The notes under the pieces: model-generated | What the model was told of the DNA's origin: nothing | The model's input: the letters and a program-made list of their open reading frames with translations, nothing else | Database searches by the model: none | Position numbers and translations under genes: made by a program | Part shown: positions 13,978 through 25,543 of the stretch, piece by piece | Position numbering within the stretch: the stretch's first letter is position 1 | Layout: every line of letters begins with the position of its first letter | Source: Periplaneta americana | Taxonomy: Eukaryota; Arthropoda; Insecta; Blattodea; Blattidae | DNA length: 64,000 bases | Direction of reading: 5' to 3' | Assembly (NCBI RefSeq): GCF_040183065.1 | Contig: NC_091117.1 | Coordinates: forward strand, 113,063,001-113,127,000

Positions 13978-14974
13978 ATTACTGCTTTTAAATATGATGA
14001 TGATGATGATGATAATAATTTGTTTCCAACAATAGCATCAAATAATAATATGTTTACTAGCTAAGAGATTCTATGGTTTGGTTTTGCATATTCCAACTTA
14101 CATAAGTACCACTGCTACCACAACTCGAAAAATGATTCCTTAAAACATTATCTCCTGCATTTACGCAAGCTCTTAGAATAGTTATAAAAATTTCCTTCAT
14201 CCTTTACTGGAGATTTAGTCATTCAAACTCACCATGGTCTAAGACCACGTAACAGCAGACTATGTCATCCACATGGTATGACTATTTCGATTATTGGCTT
14301 GAGTTTTTTCCTATTTTCCAAATCCCGAGTTCTCTTTCCATCATAGGCGCCGACTACGGGCATGCTCGGTTGCTCGGACAGACCCTAGAAAGAAAGTGGG
14401 CATGCTCACCTGCTCATGTGATTTCTAGTTTGATATTATTATTATTATTATTATTCAAATGCTCTTCGGATTAGGCTGTTGGCCTGTTCCGTCTCCTGGA
14501 TTCAGCTGGTCCCTCCAACGCTTCTTCGGTCTGCCGATGTTTCTCCTACCTCTTCGTGTGTAGTTTAGGATATTTTGTGCTATTCTTTCTGGAGGCATTC
14601 TAATCACATGGTCGTAACAATTTCTTGTGTATGTATCTAAAATTGTAGTTATGTTTTGTATTTTTAATATGTTGTGAATGTCCTCGTTTCTTTGGTGATC
14701 AAGAAGTGTATAACCTGCTAGTGGCCTTAAGAGTCACATCTCTGCTGCTTCTAGTCTTCTGATCTGCTGTGAGGTGAATGTCCATGTTTCAGAACCATAT
14801 AATAGTGTTGGTATGATTAGTGTTTTGTAAAATTTTAAAACATTCTCAGTTCTAACCTTCTTCAACAGTGTTCTTTTAGTAGTGCTTATGAGTTGCTGAT
14901 ATTTAGCCATTTTATTGTCAAAATCCTTAGGGGAAATGTGAGAGAGGTTGCAATCTGAATAATCAAAAGAGTTA

Positions 14975-15758
14975 CCGTATTTACTCGCGTAATTCACGCC
15001 ATCGCATATTTCACGCACCCAAATTATTTACTAATAAATTAATTTCCTCGTATATTTCACGCATTTAATATTCGTGAAATACTGTAACAAGTACATACTG
15101 AAACTTGAAGTAATGAGGTGTGTTATGTTGAGGAGCCCTGAATGTACGGTATCTTAAATGCCGTAACGAGAGAGTGCATAGCGGTATTTGGGACCGGACA
15201 GCTACCTGTTACAGGCGCACCCTTCTCGTCTATGAAAGTCCTTTAAAAATACTGGTATAGGGTATTGACCTCCCCCTACCATTTGAATGGGGGTGGTTTG
15301 AAAGCTTTATGTTGGATCGCATCAGTTGAGTTTGAGACTCTAAAAGGGAAACCTGTCAAAAGCTGTCTGTTAAAAGTTTTAACAATGAATGGTAAATCCC
15401 GATATTCGAGTCATACTGCGTCCTTCAAATTAAAAGTTATTGCGTATGAAGAAACACGTGGCAACAGAGCAGCTGGGCGTGAATTCACAGTTCCAGAATT
15501 TAATAATCGCTACTGGAGGAAACAAAAACAAGCTCTTCAAGAAACAAATGCATCAAGGAAAGCATTTCGTGGGCCAAAAAGTGGAAAATTCCCTGATCTT
15601 GAAGACAAGTTACTAGGATATGTAAGGGAACTGCGTAGTTTTGTCATTTTTACCCTTAAAAATACCATCTTGTGAAATTCCTCGCTTAATTCACGCACCC
15701 TTAATTTATAGATTGAAATTGCGGGAAAAAAGTGCGTGAAATATTCGAGTAAATACGG
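14975..15758 (+). mobile_element. Non-autonomous pogo/Tigger-like element
   Basis: The ends are inverted: CCGTATTTACTCG..TTCACGC at 14975 and GCGTGAAATATTCGAGTAAA reading out to 15758. TA duplications lie at 14973-14974 and 15759-15760. Removing 784 bp plus one TA rejoins the interrupted LINE. Internal GTGAAAT/TTCACGC repeats extend the termini on both sides. It retains only the DNA-binding part of a transposase (see 15385-15675). Confidence 0.92.
15385..15675 (+). CDS. Truncated pogo/Tigger transposase, DNA-binding region only
   Basis: A 97-codon intact open frame from ATG 15385. It begins KSRYSSHTASFKLKVIAYEE, the psq/CENP-B type helix-turn-helix opening of pogo-superfamily transposases. 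RAAGREFTVPE and RYWRKQKQAL follow, and the frame ends after DKLLGYVRELR with an unrelated tail. The catalytic DDE domain is absent. The family binds its own terminal repeats through this region. An open frame could extend upstream to 15265, but similarity starts only at about 15385. Whether it is transcribed cannot be told from sequence. Confidence 0.7.
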   Translation: MNGKSRYSSHTASFKLKVIAYEETRGNRAAGREFTVPEFNNRYWRKQKQALQETNASRKAFRGPKSGKFPDLEDKLLGYVRELRSFVIFTLKNTIL

Positions 15759-16414
15759 TAACTTATTCTAATATATGATCTACAACTATTTTTGATCTGA
15801 TGGAATTTGACACAGAGAATGCTAAAACCTTGGTTTTTTTTTTTTTTGGTTGAAATTTTCAAATTATATGTTTTCGAAAGTTTTTCTAATTTGTATATTG
15901 CTCTTTGCATATTATCTTCTGAGTCGGCAACTACAATTTGGTCATCTGCAAACAGTAATGTGTCTAAGGTTGTATCATTTAGCAAATAATGTGTGTTCAA
16001 TTGTTCTTTCCATTCCCTGGTCAACTCATCTACATATAAATTAAATAATAGTGGGGATAGTGGACAGCCTTGTTTCACTCCTTGTGTTGTTTTCCTTGAA
16101 TTTTCGGAGGTTTTATTTTTTATTCTCACACTAATTTCTGTATTTATATACAGGCTTTGTATTGCTCTTATTAAATTTTGTGGTATACCTTTCAATTGTA
16201 GGATTGACCATAGCTTTCTCCTGTTCACATTGTCAAATGCCTTTTCATAATCTATAAATGTTATAAATGTGGGTACATTGAATTCGCGATGTTTTTCTGT
16301 TAGTTGTGACACTGAGAATACACAGTCTATGCACGATCTGTTGCGTCTAAACCCATTCTGCTCTTCAAGGAGGATTGCTTCTGTGATTGCATTTAAATGT
16401 TGGTTTAACAATGG

Positions 16415-16806
16415 CTGGCAAGGGTCACAGAAAGTCCACTGAAGTCGGTAAGTGGACTTACAAATTCCGTGTAGCCAACTGTCACATCAAACAGCTCTAC
16501 CAGCAAATCCTACTCCCACATCCAAGAAGGCACACTGCCGCCTAACCCCTGGGCAATGTAGCTACATAGCTATAGCAGATGGGAGAGGGTGAGAGTGAGT
16601 ATCTGGCGCTCTAAAACCGGACATTCCGACTAAGGGAGCATACCCCTATAGAAAACAGGCAAGTTTAGAGGCCTCAAGGTGGCAACCCCACCACTAAACT
16701 TACTCAACAAAGAGCTGGTTACCCATTTTGAGGAAATTTGAACAAACTCGAAAACTCCAGGATGATGCAAGCCAGACGGATTATTATTATTATTATTATT
16801 ATTATT
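16415..16806. repeat. Unidentified GC-richer segment ending in (ATT)n
   Basis: Less AT-rich than its surroundings (CAAGGTGGCAACCCCACCAC and similar) and ending in an ATT microsatellite at 16783-16806, which suggests a retroelement tail. No protein match was recognised. Confidence 0.45.
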
Positions 16807-17411
16807 GTTGTAACTTATTATGATAATTATTCAAAAAGTTTCACTAAATTATCGCTTAGCTTGTACTTCTGTAGATACTGTTTTGTCTTCTATAAAAGAA
16901 GCCAGAAATACTGATGCATTTTTGTCACTTCAAAAAGATGCTAATGAAAACTCTCATAGACTGCAATTAAGTCCCTCTAAACTTTCACGGCCAAGAAAAA
17001 TTCCATTAAGATTAGGAAGTAGTAAGATATGTAACTTCTCAAACATTCAGGAAAAGTTCCGCGATTTATATTATGAGGTAGTGGATCAAACAGTAACAAG
17101 CTTGAAAACCAGATTTCCACCCAAAACAATATGTTATTTCTATATTATGGTTACGATTTTGACGGTGTAAACTTAACATCAATGGAATGATCAACGAGTC
17201 CATCAGTAAAACAGCTGTCAGGAGAAACATTTTCCAGGTTCTATCATCGTAGGTGAGTGATTAGGCCTATATACGTAATGTTTGTATTTATTTCATATTT
17301 TCACAACAAAATTGTATCAATAAATAATAATCCTTTAAGATCCCAGACCGACCAGCTGGCTGCTGGCCTCACGTCCACATACCGAAGCAGAGGTGGACGA
17401 TCATCCAACCA

Positions 17412-17580
17412 GAATTGAAATTAGTTGATTTATGAATAAAAACGACGATGTAACACCACAATCAACTATCCCTATGCTAAGCGGGAGCTAATGTTTTGGT
17501 AGCATCGTGATGGCGACTGTCTGCAAGCTCGGCTTCACTTCTAAGTTGTTTTTGTCTACTCAATGTATTCTGTGCTCGTT
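17412..17580 (-). mobile_element. Terminal fragment of the THAP-bearing element at 55027
   Basis: In reverse complement this matches 55027-55195: the TIR AACGAGCACAGAAT, then GACAGTCGCCAT(C/T)A(C/T)GATG and GCTCCCG. Homology stops just before the position of the THAP start codon in the other copy. It is a solo end with no coding. Confidence 0.8.
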
Positions 17581-17730
17581 AGGTCTGTTGCCATGCTGTA
17601 GAGGGTTTAGTGAAAGGGATCACTATTTCTTGTACAGATACAGAATTAAAATTTGGAGCAAGTCTTGATGGTCCATCTGTATGTAGGCAACAATTTCACA
17701 CATGTCTACAAGTAGCATATATACAGGGGC

Positions 17731-17985
17731 GTCCACACCTTTGGAGTAATGGTTAGTGTGTCTGGCCATGAAAAAAGGTGGCCCAGATTAGATTCCCGGT
17801 TGGGGCAAGTTACCTGATTGAGGTTTTATCCAGGGTTTTCCCTCAACTCAATATGAACAAATGCTGGGTAACTATCAGTGCTGGACCCCGGACTCATTTC
17901 ACTGCTATTATCACCTTCATCTCATTCAGATGCTAAATAACCTAAGATGTTGATAAAGCGTCGTAACATAACCTACTAAAAAAAC
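17731..17985 (+). mobile_element. tRNA-derived SINE (type A), older copy
   Basis: Same family as 11026-11278 with more substitutions. B-box is decayed (AGATTAGATTCCC), and the tail is GCGTCGTAACATAACC. TATACAGGGGC at 17720-17730 and 17986-17996 is the target duplication. Confidence 0.92.
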
Positions 17986-18273
17986 TATACAGGGGCTCTT
18001 ATTTATCGCACATGCACAGTGTGTTATAAGCGAAACTTATAGGTCTACAATAAGGAATGTTATTTCCATAATTATCTGTACATAAAAGATTGCCATTTTA
18101 CCTAAACAATTTTCAAAAATATTATTTTAAGTATTTTCCCCACATTACACCTGCACATAATTAATTCCCTCCCCTCTCCTTCCACTTGTATACCTTCCCG
18201 ACAAAACATTTAGGCATAAAGATTTCAGTTACATTAGCTCTTGTAACTATGGCAGTTAACATGCTGTATTAGT

Positions 18274-19201
18274 CAGGGTTTTAGTTGGGCTGGTACTTAC
18301 TGGTACTCAGTACTGGTAGTTATAGAATTGTCTGAAGAGAATACCAGAAGTTTTAAAGCATGCAAAAGTATGGCAGTACATACTGGTTCTTACAAGACCA
18401 ATGCTGTTCCACATGTTTGGATAAAATTCTATAAATTTACTGAACAGAAAATAATCTCATATACCTAATGCTGTCTTCTTTCGGAATCCACGATTTTTGT
18501 CTCTAACAACAACAGAATCTTTATCAGAGTCTATTTTGAACAGAAAGAACACAGGCAGCTGCTATAGAGCCTTCTCATTGACTGATGAGGACATGTTGCA
18601 CATTGTTTCAATTAAGACAGTGAACATTTTATGAATAAAATGAACACCTTCTTTTCGCACTTTAGAAACTAGAGGACCTGATGCGATATGTAAGAAGTAC
18701 AATACATTATACAATAGAGAATAAAAAGAACTGCCTGTTCCAGCTATTATCTAAAAAATGTACTATGGCGGACATGTTACTTTGTGAATGCCAGCTCCAC
18801 AATTTATTAGAGCTTTCAGGGAGTACAAAGAATATAGAAATTATGAAAGAAAGCCAAATGATCTATCGCCACTTCTTTCTGCTTCAGACACTATTGCTAT
18901 ATCAACAGCTGAGTGTGAACAGTCACTTAGCTCCATGAATAAGATTGTAACCTCAATAAGAAATGCTCTTTTGGTGTAACATATAGCTGATTTGATCTTC
19001 ATCAATTTAACTGAACCTCCTCTTTCTGAATTTGACCCACTTTCATATGTGAAATCCTGTCTGTCAACTAGGAGGCAATCAGCAGAAGAACTCTGTCGTA
19101 AAAGAAAAATGACTGCAAAACAACATCCCTTTCACCCAGTCTGGAAAATTTTAAAGGGTTAGGTGAGTACCGGTAGTTCTAATTTTCCAACTAAAGTCCT
19201 G
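18274..19201 (+). mobile_element. Internally deleted hAT element
   Basis: Termini CAGGGTTTTAGTTGG at 18274 and CCAACTAAAGTCCTG ending 19201 are inverted. The 8-bp duplication GTATTAGT lies at 18266-18273 and 19202-19209, as expected for hAT. At 928 bp it is far below an autonomous length and keeps only the C-terminal part of the transposase. Confidence 0.93.
18788..19162 (+). pseudogene. hAT C-terminal dimerisation domain
   Basis: Translation from 18788 gives SPLLSASDTIAISTAECEQS, then LSSMNKIVTSIRNALLV, a stop at 18977-18979, and in the same frame HIADLIFINLTEPPL and FDPLSYVKSCL up to TAG 19160-19162. AECERSFS-xMN-x-IKT-xRN is the signature of the hAT dimerisation region (KIAA1586/ZBED-like). 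One in-frame stop and loss of the catalytic part make it non-functional. Confidence 0.8.
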
Positions 19202-19429
19202 GTATTAGTAGTATCCAGATGCTACGTTTGTAATGGTTTGCATTCTCGTCAATCCAAAGTAAGTAAATGATAGAAATGAGAACGATGTATCAGTTTTTAC
19301 GAAATACAGATATTGTCATTTCGATATATTGGTATCGAAATATTGATTCAATATATCGTATAATATATCGGTTTTCTAAAAATTTATCTTCTTTCTTTTG
19401 GAATTGTTATTATCATTATTAACATCAAC

Positions 19430-19480
19430 AAAGGACGGAGACCGTAACAGGCCATTAGGCCTAATACCTGCAAGGATGAT
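19430..19480 (+). mobile_element. Short LINE 3' tip
   Basis: GGACGGAGACCGTAACAGGC followed by CCTAATACCTGCAAGGATGATG resembles the 3' terminus of the LINE at 14430-16413. It is probably a very short 5'-truncated insertion. Confidence 0.55.
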
Positions 19481-19653
19481 GCACACTAGACAACTCCTAT
19501 AATTCCCTAAGAGATGACACTAATGAAGGTGGAAGTTACATAATTGTGCAGCCTTGAAATATCCAATCCAATCAATACCTTCAAACTGTTTAATATGTAG
19601 TACCAAATTCAAAATGCAACATGTGCAAACATGAGAGTGAAATGGGAGGTTTA

Positions 19654-19833
19654 ATGTTAATGTTATGTTTTATTTAACGACGCTAGCAACTGCAGAGTTT
19701 ATATCAGCGTCGCTGGATGTGCCGGAATTTTGTCCCGCAGGAGTTCTTTTACATGCCAGTAAATCTACTGACATGAGCCTGCTGCATTTAAGCACACTTA
19801 AATGCCATCGACCTGGCCCGGGATCGAACCCGC
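19654..19833 (-). mobile_element. SINE (type D) with B-box and shared tail
   Basis: The minus strand begins AGCGGGTTCGATCCCGGGCC (B-box), so the head is cut between the A and B boxes. It ends GCGTCGTTAAATAAAACATA. TGGGAGGTTTA at 19643-19653 and 19834-19844 is an 11-bp target duplication. Confidence 0.9.
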
Positions 19834-19844
19834 TGGGAGGTTTA

Positions 19845-20730
19845 TCTACTACTGTTTTAGTATTAATGTTCTCCAAGGCAGGAGCAACTGGCACTCTGAA
19901 AAGGAACCATCCGACCTCAAAACTTTTATTTCTATGTTCTGAATGGAAAGAGAAATAAGGATTTAATACTAGTATGACATTTGTTTATGGCTAGAATTTC
20001 TATGCACGTAGTATACTGACATTGTTTTCTTATTATATCTTTTACTGCAGGATTGGGCACATTAAGCGATTCTGAGAAATAGGAATAGAAAATTATTCTA
20101 ATGAATAATTTTATCTTGACAAGATAATGTTATTATTTAACTAAATTTTCTCATCAGAAGTAATTGCTAAATTACTATAATTTGGTTTAAGAGACCATTA
20201 CTTGCTTTCAGTCATCTTTACTTTAAAGAGCAATACTCCCGAGTACTGTAATGCATGCATATTATACAGTCTTAGAAAAACGTTTTGTCACACAGATACT
20301 TTATAAGTCCCAGGAAGAAGGCAGTGCGCATGATCAGACATACAACGAAACAAAATTAATTTTATTACCTCAATTAGTCCTTCTCTTGTGAACCAGATCG
20401 CTCATCCTCTGATCATGCACATTGTCTCCTTTCTGGGACTTATTAAGTATCTGTGCAACAAAACTTTTTTCTAAAACTGTACCGTAACTCATTGTCAGTG
20501 GAGTGGTTGACTCTGCAGTAGGATGGCGAACATTGAAGATGTACCCACCTGAGAAGCTGTATGTTGGAAGAAAACCTAAATTATACGTGGGGTGTAACTT
20601 TAATAGTGGCAACATTGCTGTAAAAGTGAAACGAGATGGAGTTAATTGTTGTCACTTCTACCACATGTTAGTCTGTGTCTGCCCTCCTCCCCCCTAAAAG
20701 GACTCTCCCATCCGACTCACAGCATGAAGT
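19845..20730. other. No gene recognised
   Basis: AT-rich. The sequence near 20270-20310 and 20440-20480 shows an inverted match (TACTTTATAAGTCCCAG / CTGGGACTTATTAAGTA), which may be the stem of a small inverted repeat. Confidence 0.5.
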
Positions 20731-20769
20731 TTGTCTCCTGTTAGTTACAGCTCTAACAGTTGTTTTGCC

Positions 20770-21204
20770 ATGTTTACAAAGCAGGAACAGCGATTCTGGC
20801 TGAAAATTCAATCTCCCCGTGGTCGTACAGCACGACAATGTCGTGACGGTCTTGTTGAGGCATGTGGAGAGACGGCGTTATCATACAGGACTGTGGCGAG
20901 GTGGATCCGAGCCTTCAATGAGGGGAGTGACTGCGTGGAAAAAATGGCTCAACCGAGTCATCCTCCGAGTGTTAGTGAAGAGGAAGTGCAAGCTGTTTCC
21001 GTACTATTAGACAATGATCGACGATAGACGGTATGTGAGTTAGCCAGGAGATAAGAATATCACATATGACTGTGTTTCGTATTCTAAAGAATAGCCTAAA
21101 AATGAGAAAAATTGCATCTCGGTAGGTTCCCTGTGATTTGACGGAGGCACAGTGATGGATACGATATGACACCGCTCAAACTCACTTGGAGCGTTATGAT
21201 TAGG
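20770..21204 (+). pseudogene. Mariner-type transposase, N-terminal half
   Basis: ATG 20770 opens FTKQEQRFWLKIQ, then ARQCRDGLVEACGETALSYR and TVARWIRAFNEG, the paired helix-turn-helix of mariner transposases. A linker with a basic GRP-hook-like region follows (SHPPSVSEEE). After a stop at 21025 the frame is broken, but RKIASRWVP-like and WIRYDTAQTHLERY-like motifs are visible up to about 21195. Homology ends abruptly at about 21204 at GGGACCGGATTTTTATG, so another insertion or a deletion removed the catalytic half. Confidence 0.8.
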
Positions 21205-22480
21205 GACCGGATTTTTATGTAATTACATATTATATTCCTTTCAACCTAACCATATATAAATAACAAATCTTTGCGAATCTTGTAATTACCATTAATATAT
21301 TAAAATTTGATACTACACATTTTTACATATTTACCCCACATTACATATTATGACTTGATATTACATAAATCTACATATTTAGGGGTTTTATTCATTTTTA
21401 CTTCTCTAAAAGGAAAAAAAAAAAAAAAAAAAAAAAAGAGAACTTCTGCGGAGGAAGTTTACAATTTGAAATACACAGATTTTTACCTACCCAAGAAAGG
21501 ATATATTTCGGGACGAAACATAACATTCTTAGTTCCAGGAAGTAATAGAGGCACTCACCCCATACCACCCACTGTAAATATGAGTGAACAGAAGGCAATC
21601 TTTCTCATACAACTACCTTGTATTGTAAAAATCACTCAGAAAGTAGCGTTGCCTTCATGCAATGGAGTGATACGAGGACAACATGATTTGTCTCGAACTA
21701 TAATTGTTCCGCACGGGAACAAGCCGTTCCCATACAATTTGAATTTTACCAACCCTGTTCCTAATCCTTCCAGGAAAAACCCGTGTCAAATCTGGTATAA
21801 GCCGCAATAAAGAAGCTGAAGTAAAGAAAACGACCTAATTTGAAGACTATCAATCCATGGCTACCACCCGGAGATTGCATGTGCAAATTATGTGGTGAAC
21901 CATGTTGGCAATATCACATACTAACGTGTAAGAAGGCAGAGAAATCAATAACTGAATGGATAATGGTGATGTTTAATGTGTACAATGTTTGAAAGTGTTA
22001 TAATCAGATAAGTTAGGTAAGCCTCAGAATTGAATCTAACACAACTAACAGGATATTTTGTAATATCATAGCATTTTTTAACATAGGATTTTACACAAAT
22101 GAAGGTACACGGGAAAAACAATCAAGGTCCATCAAAAATCGAAATTGAGTTAATAATGCCGTGTTGTAGTGGAAAGGGAGTACTATCATGTGGTCTAGCT
22201 AGTTTTCTGTTAAAACGATCATGGTCCTCGAAAATGAGCGTTAAAGTTTTCATGTACTTCAGAAGAACAATCAAGCTCCAGTGGGTTCTGTGGAAGAACG
22301 ATAAGGTCCATTTTTCTACTCTGCTTTTTATCCTTCTATGTTTCGCTGCATAATGCTGTAGTTTTGTGTTACTGGCTTTCTGGCAATTTATGCAAATGAC
22401 CTAAATGATAATTTGGTTACTTGTCCACTGTTGAGTATGAATGCAATGATTTAGTTTTCATGCTAAAGTAAATAAGTTCA
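21205..22480. other. Mixed AT-rich repeat sequence, possible LINE zinc knuckle
   Basis: It starts GGGACCGGATTTTTATGTAA, which looks like a transposon end, but no inverted partner was found in the window. At about 21885-21945 the plus strand encodes CMCKLCGEPCWQYHILTC, a C-x2-C-x7-H-x4-C knuckle of the LINE RNase H type. At 22114-22310 the motif AACRATCAWGSTCC occurs four times, loosely spaced. No intact gene. Confidence 0.4.
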
Positions 22481-22496
22481 TATATTGCAGATTGTT

Positions 22497-23454
22497 GTTG
22501 TTGTTTTCTAATGCCAGGTGTTTGACAATAAAGTCATTTGACCTCTTGCACTCCAATATTTTTCAAAGATATTATTATGACCAACCAATGAAGCACAGAT
22601 TTTGAGATGTTCCGAATCCATTTCTTGGTTTGAGTTGCACAATGGGCAGTTAGGGGACTGATATATTCCAATTCTATGCAGATGTTTAGCCAAACAATCA
22701 TGGCCTGTTGCCAATCTAAATGCAGCTACAGACGATTTTCGTGGTAAATCGGGAATTAACTGTGGATTTTGATGCAGAGAGTTCCATTTTTTCCCTTGGG
22801 ATTGTGTTATCAAATTTTGTTTGTTGAAGTCTAAGTATGTAGATTTAATAAATCTCTTCACAGAGTAATACGTAGATTTAGTAACAGGTCTGTAAGTAGC
22901 AGTGCTGCCCTTCTTTGCTAAAGCATCTGCATTCTCATTTCCCAGGATTCCACTATGGGATGGTATCCACTGGAATACAATTCTTTTATTGAGTAATATT
23001 AATTGAGAGAGCATTTTAGTTATTTCTGCTGTTTGAGATGAAGGTGTGTGTTTAGAGACGATTGATAGAATAGCTGCTTTGGAGTCTGACAATATAACTG
23101 CATTCCTAAATTTATTGATGTGGATAGAAGATTCCTGAGACATTCACTTATTGCAATGATTTCACCATCAAAACTTGTTGTTCCATATCCAAGTGATCTA
23201 TAAAGTGAGAAGAGACAGCACGTAACACCTGCACCGGCACCTTGTTCTCTGGAGATCAAGGATCCGTCGGTGTATAAATGAAGCCAGTTTTGTGGAGGGT
23301 ACCTAATATTAATTGTCTCTAAAGACAATTGTTTCAGTATTTCAGTGTTTACTTCTGATTTCAGTATTTCTTCTGTTAAATTTAGATTATATTCTATATT
23401 TAATAGAGTTAAAGGGTTTGGTTTAATTTGTAAGTTTTCTTTTAAATATATATA
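22497..23454 (-). mobile_element. 5'-truncated LINE with RNase H domain
   Basis: TATATTGCAGATTGTT at 22481-22496 and 23455-23470 is a 16-bp target duplication bounding the insertion. The minus-strand end carries a short (AAC)n tail. The insert encodes the C-terminal RNase H and zinc knuckle of the element and nothing upstream. Confidence 0.95.
22508..23328 (-). pseudogene. LINE RNase H and zinc-knuckle region, one frameshift
   Basis: Frame one (23328-23020) gives WLHLYTDGSL and DGEIIAISE. Frame two (23143-22508) gives VILSDSKAAILSI and WIPSHSGILGNENADALAK. Together these show the four acidic positions D, E, D, D of RNase H. NCPLCNS..MDSEHLKIC, a C-x2-C...H-x4-C knuckle, follows, and the protein ends TWH. 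A frameshift near 23110 separates the frames. In I/R1/Loa-type LINEs this domain removes the RNA template. A near-identical copy lies at 62905-63628. Confidence 0.88.
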
Positions 23455-23470
23455 TATATTGCAGATTGTT

Positions 23471-24956
23471 ACATCAACATTCTTTCAGGCTTGTGTTAGT
23501 TGTTCCGGAGGTTTTCTAAAAGTTAATTCAAAAATGAAATGGAGGCATTAGAAATAACAGAGAATATAGATGAACATCAATTGCTATGCAGAATGCGAGT
23601 ACAAAGAAAATAAAGTTTTGGGCATATTTCTAATTCATAGAAAATGTTACAGATCATGAGTCACATTGCAGGAGACGAATTTAAGTGTTCAGGATTGAGA
23701 TGTTCTCAGAATATTTCACTTAGAGAAAGTAGTAGGTTAATAAAGTAATGAAATCTAATGGCTTCCTGTGCCACTTAGAATGCTCACCTGCTAGGTCTTA
23801 TCATTGTAAATAAAGTGAGGTTACAGAAACAATATCCATTGATTTTTGTGAATAAGTACAACGTAAGTTTTGAGTACCGTACTCCAGAAGTGACACATGT
23901 TCTATTTGGGATAAATTTAGAGCCGATATTTCTAAACTTGAATTAGAAATAAATAACAACAAAGATGCAACTCAGATATAAAATTTGAATAAACAGAAAC
24001 CACAACTCACAATAACTCAAAATGAACTACATAAGAGGAAAGGAGATACGTTGTATGAGATAAAACATTCTGAATGTTTGTATATATCTGAAATCCAGAA
24101 AGTCTATGATTAAGGAAGCAATTTGTATGGATTACCACAAGAAACTATCGATTCTTAATTTTTCAACAAATGAAACATATTACTGCAGACAACTATAATT
24201 TTTTTGTGCTATGTCCATACACTTTCTATTGCGAAATCTGTTTTTTGTACATATGACGAAACAGTTTCAAACGAGACGCCTGATGAAGTACCAGTATGCT
24301 TAATGATATGGTACTTCTGTTCTGAAATTCTGCCTGATTCTGTGCGTGAATTCAATATATTCTGCGAATCCTGTGGAAACAGAATAACACATTTTATTGT
24401 GATCCCATTTTGTCATTTCTTAGTGTAAAGAAGAAATTTTATTGTCTGTCAATAGCATTTTCAGCAAAAGATCATTCTTGCCTCGAGTGCAATAAGAATA
24501 TGGAATTATGAACCAAAAGATAAGATGTGAGTTTCCTGGTGACTGGAGGCATGAGATTGCTAATCCTAGGAGGTAACCTAAATCATTCTTCGTAGTTGAC
24601 TGCAAGATGGAAGAAGTGTATTATGAATGGGGAGAATTCTGAACAGCTACTGCGAAAAGAAAGCCCTTTTGCCTAGAGGTCCATTGCAATCTACACTGTA
24701 AAATAAGATACTAAAAAGGTGTTCCTGATAATCATCAAGCAGACGGTACGAAAGCTATATAGTGAGTTTCTATTTTATTTGTCAAAATTATTTTATCTTT
24801 AATTTTATTTATCAGATTTTAATTCCAAATGCTATTAAACATCCAAATTAGTCTATAATAGTCATTTTCTAACGTTATTTTAATTATATTTCAAACCACT
24901 GAGAAGAAATCAGAAGAAGAACAGTGTGAAAGAGTTGAAAACCTTCAATCGCTTTA
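23471..24956. other. No gene recognised
   Basis: AT-rich with short open frames on both strands and no family match. Confidence 0.5.
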
Positions 24957-25070
24957 TATGTACTGTATGTATGTATGTATTTATTCACACTGCAAATGGG
25001 TATATACCCGGTGGCAGTGGAACCTAATTACACTCAATAATTACAATTAATAATAAACACAACTAATAAA

Positions 25071-25080
<10 letters not shown>

Positions 25081-25120
<40 letters not shown>

Positions 25121-25126
25121 GCCTAA

Positions 25127-25166
<40 letters not shown>
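25081..25166. repeat. (AAT)n microsatellite
   Basis: AAT/ATA triplets, interrupted once by GCCTAAAATAA near 25121, in the 3' region of the LINE. Confidence 0.95.
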
Positions 25167-25168
<2 letters not shown>

Positions 25169-25543
25169 CATCCTAAATTAAATGAAGCATGGTCACTTAA
25201 AATAACATTTAAAGTAAATCTAATTTGTATCTTAACCCTAAATTCGAACTAAGACCCACGAGTGTTACAGGTTCATCATACCTGCACAAGTATCTTTCGG
25301 CACTACACTTATTTTGCTGTCAACTCACTCACTGCACTGATTCTATCTGATTTCACTAACACTTCTAACCTTTTCACTGTTCAAATACTTTGCACAGCCA
25401 CTTCACGGACACCAACACACTTCACTTACACAATAGACTTCACTGACACTGCACACTTCACTGACACAACACACTTCCTTACTGATAGAACACTTCAAAT
25501 AACAAGATATCAATTACACCCTTTAAGTAGTGTGTATAATATA

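Larger units (their letters stand above)
14430..16413 (-). pseudogene. LINE reverse transcriptase, split by a Tigger-type element
   Basis: From 16411 the minus strand encodes EEQNGFRRNRSCIDCVFSVS, ITFIDYEKAFDNVNRRKLW, QGCPLSPLLFNLYVDELT and the catalytic LLFADDQIVVAD, all reverse-transcriptase palm motifs. The frame is cut at about 15770 by the 784-bp element at 14975-15758. It resumes with KMAKYQQLISTTKRTLLKKV and LYGSETWTF (14734-14940), then a decayed end (HVIRMPPERIAQNIL; GRPKKRWRDQL) to about 14455 and an (AAT)n tail. The 5' end is cut within the RT domain. The 3' terminus GACGGAACAGGCC recurs as short insertions at 36694, 40439 and near 19433. Confidence 0.88.

Noticed and set aside
21307..21810. 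167-codon open frame
   Set aside because: It crosses a poly-A tract (poly-Lys) and shows no recognisable domain; the only supported motif nearby is a zinc knuckle in another frame at about 21890.
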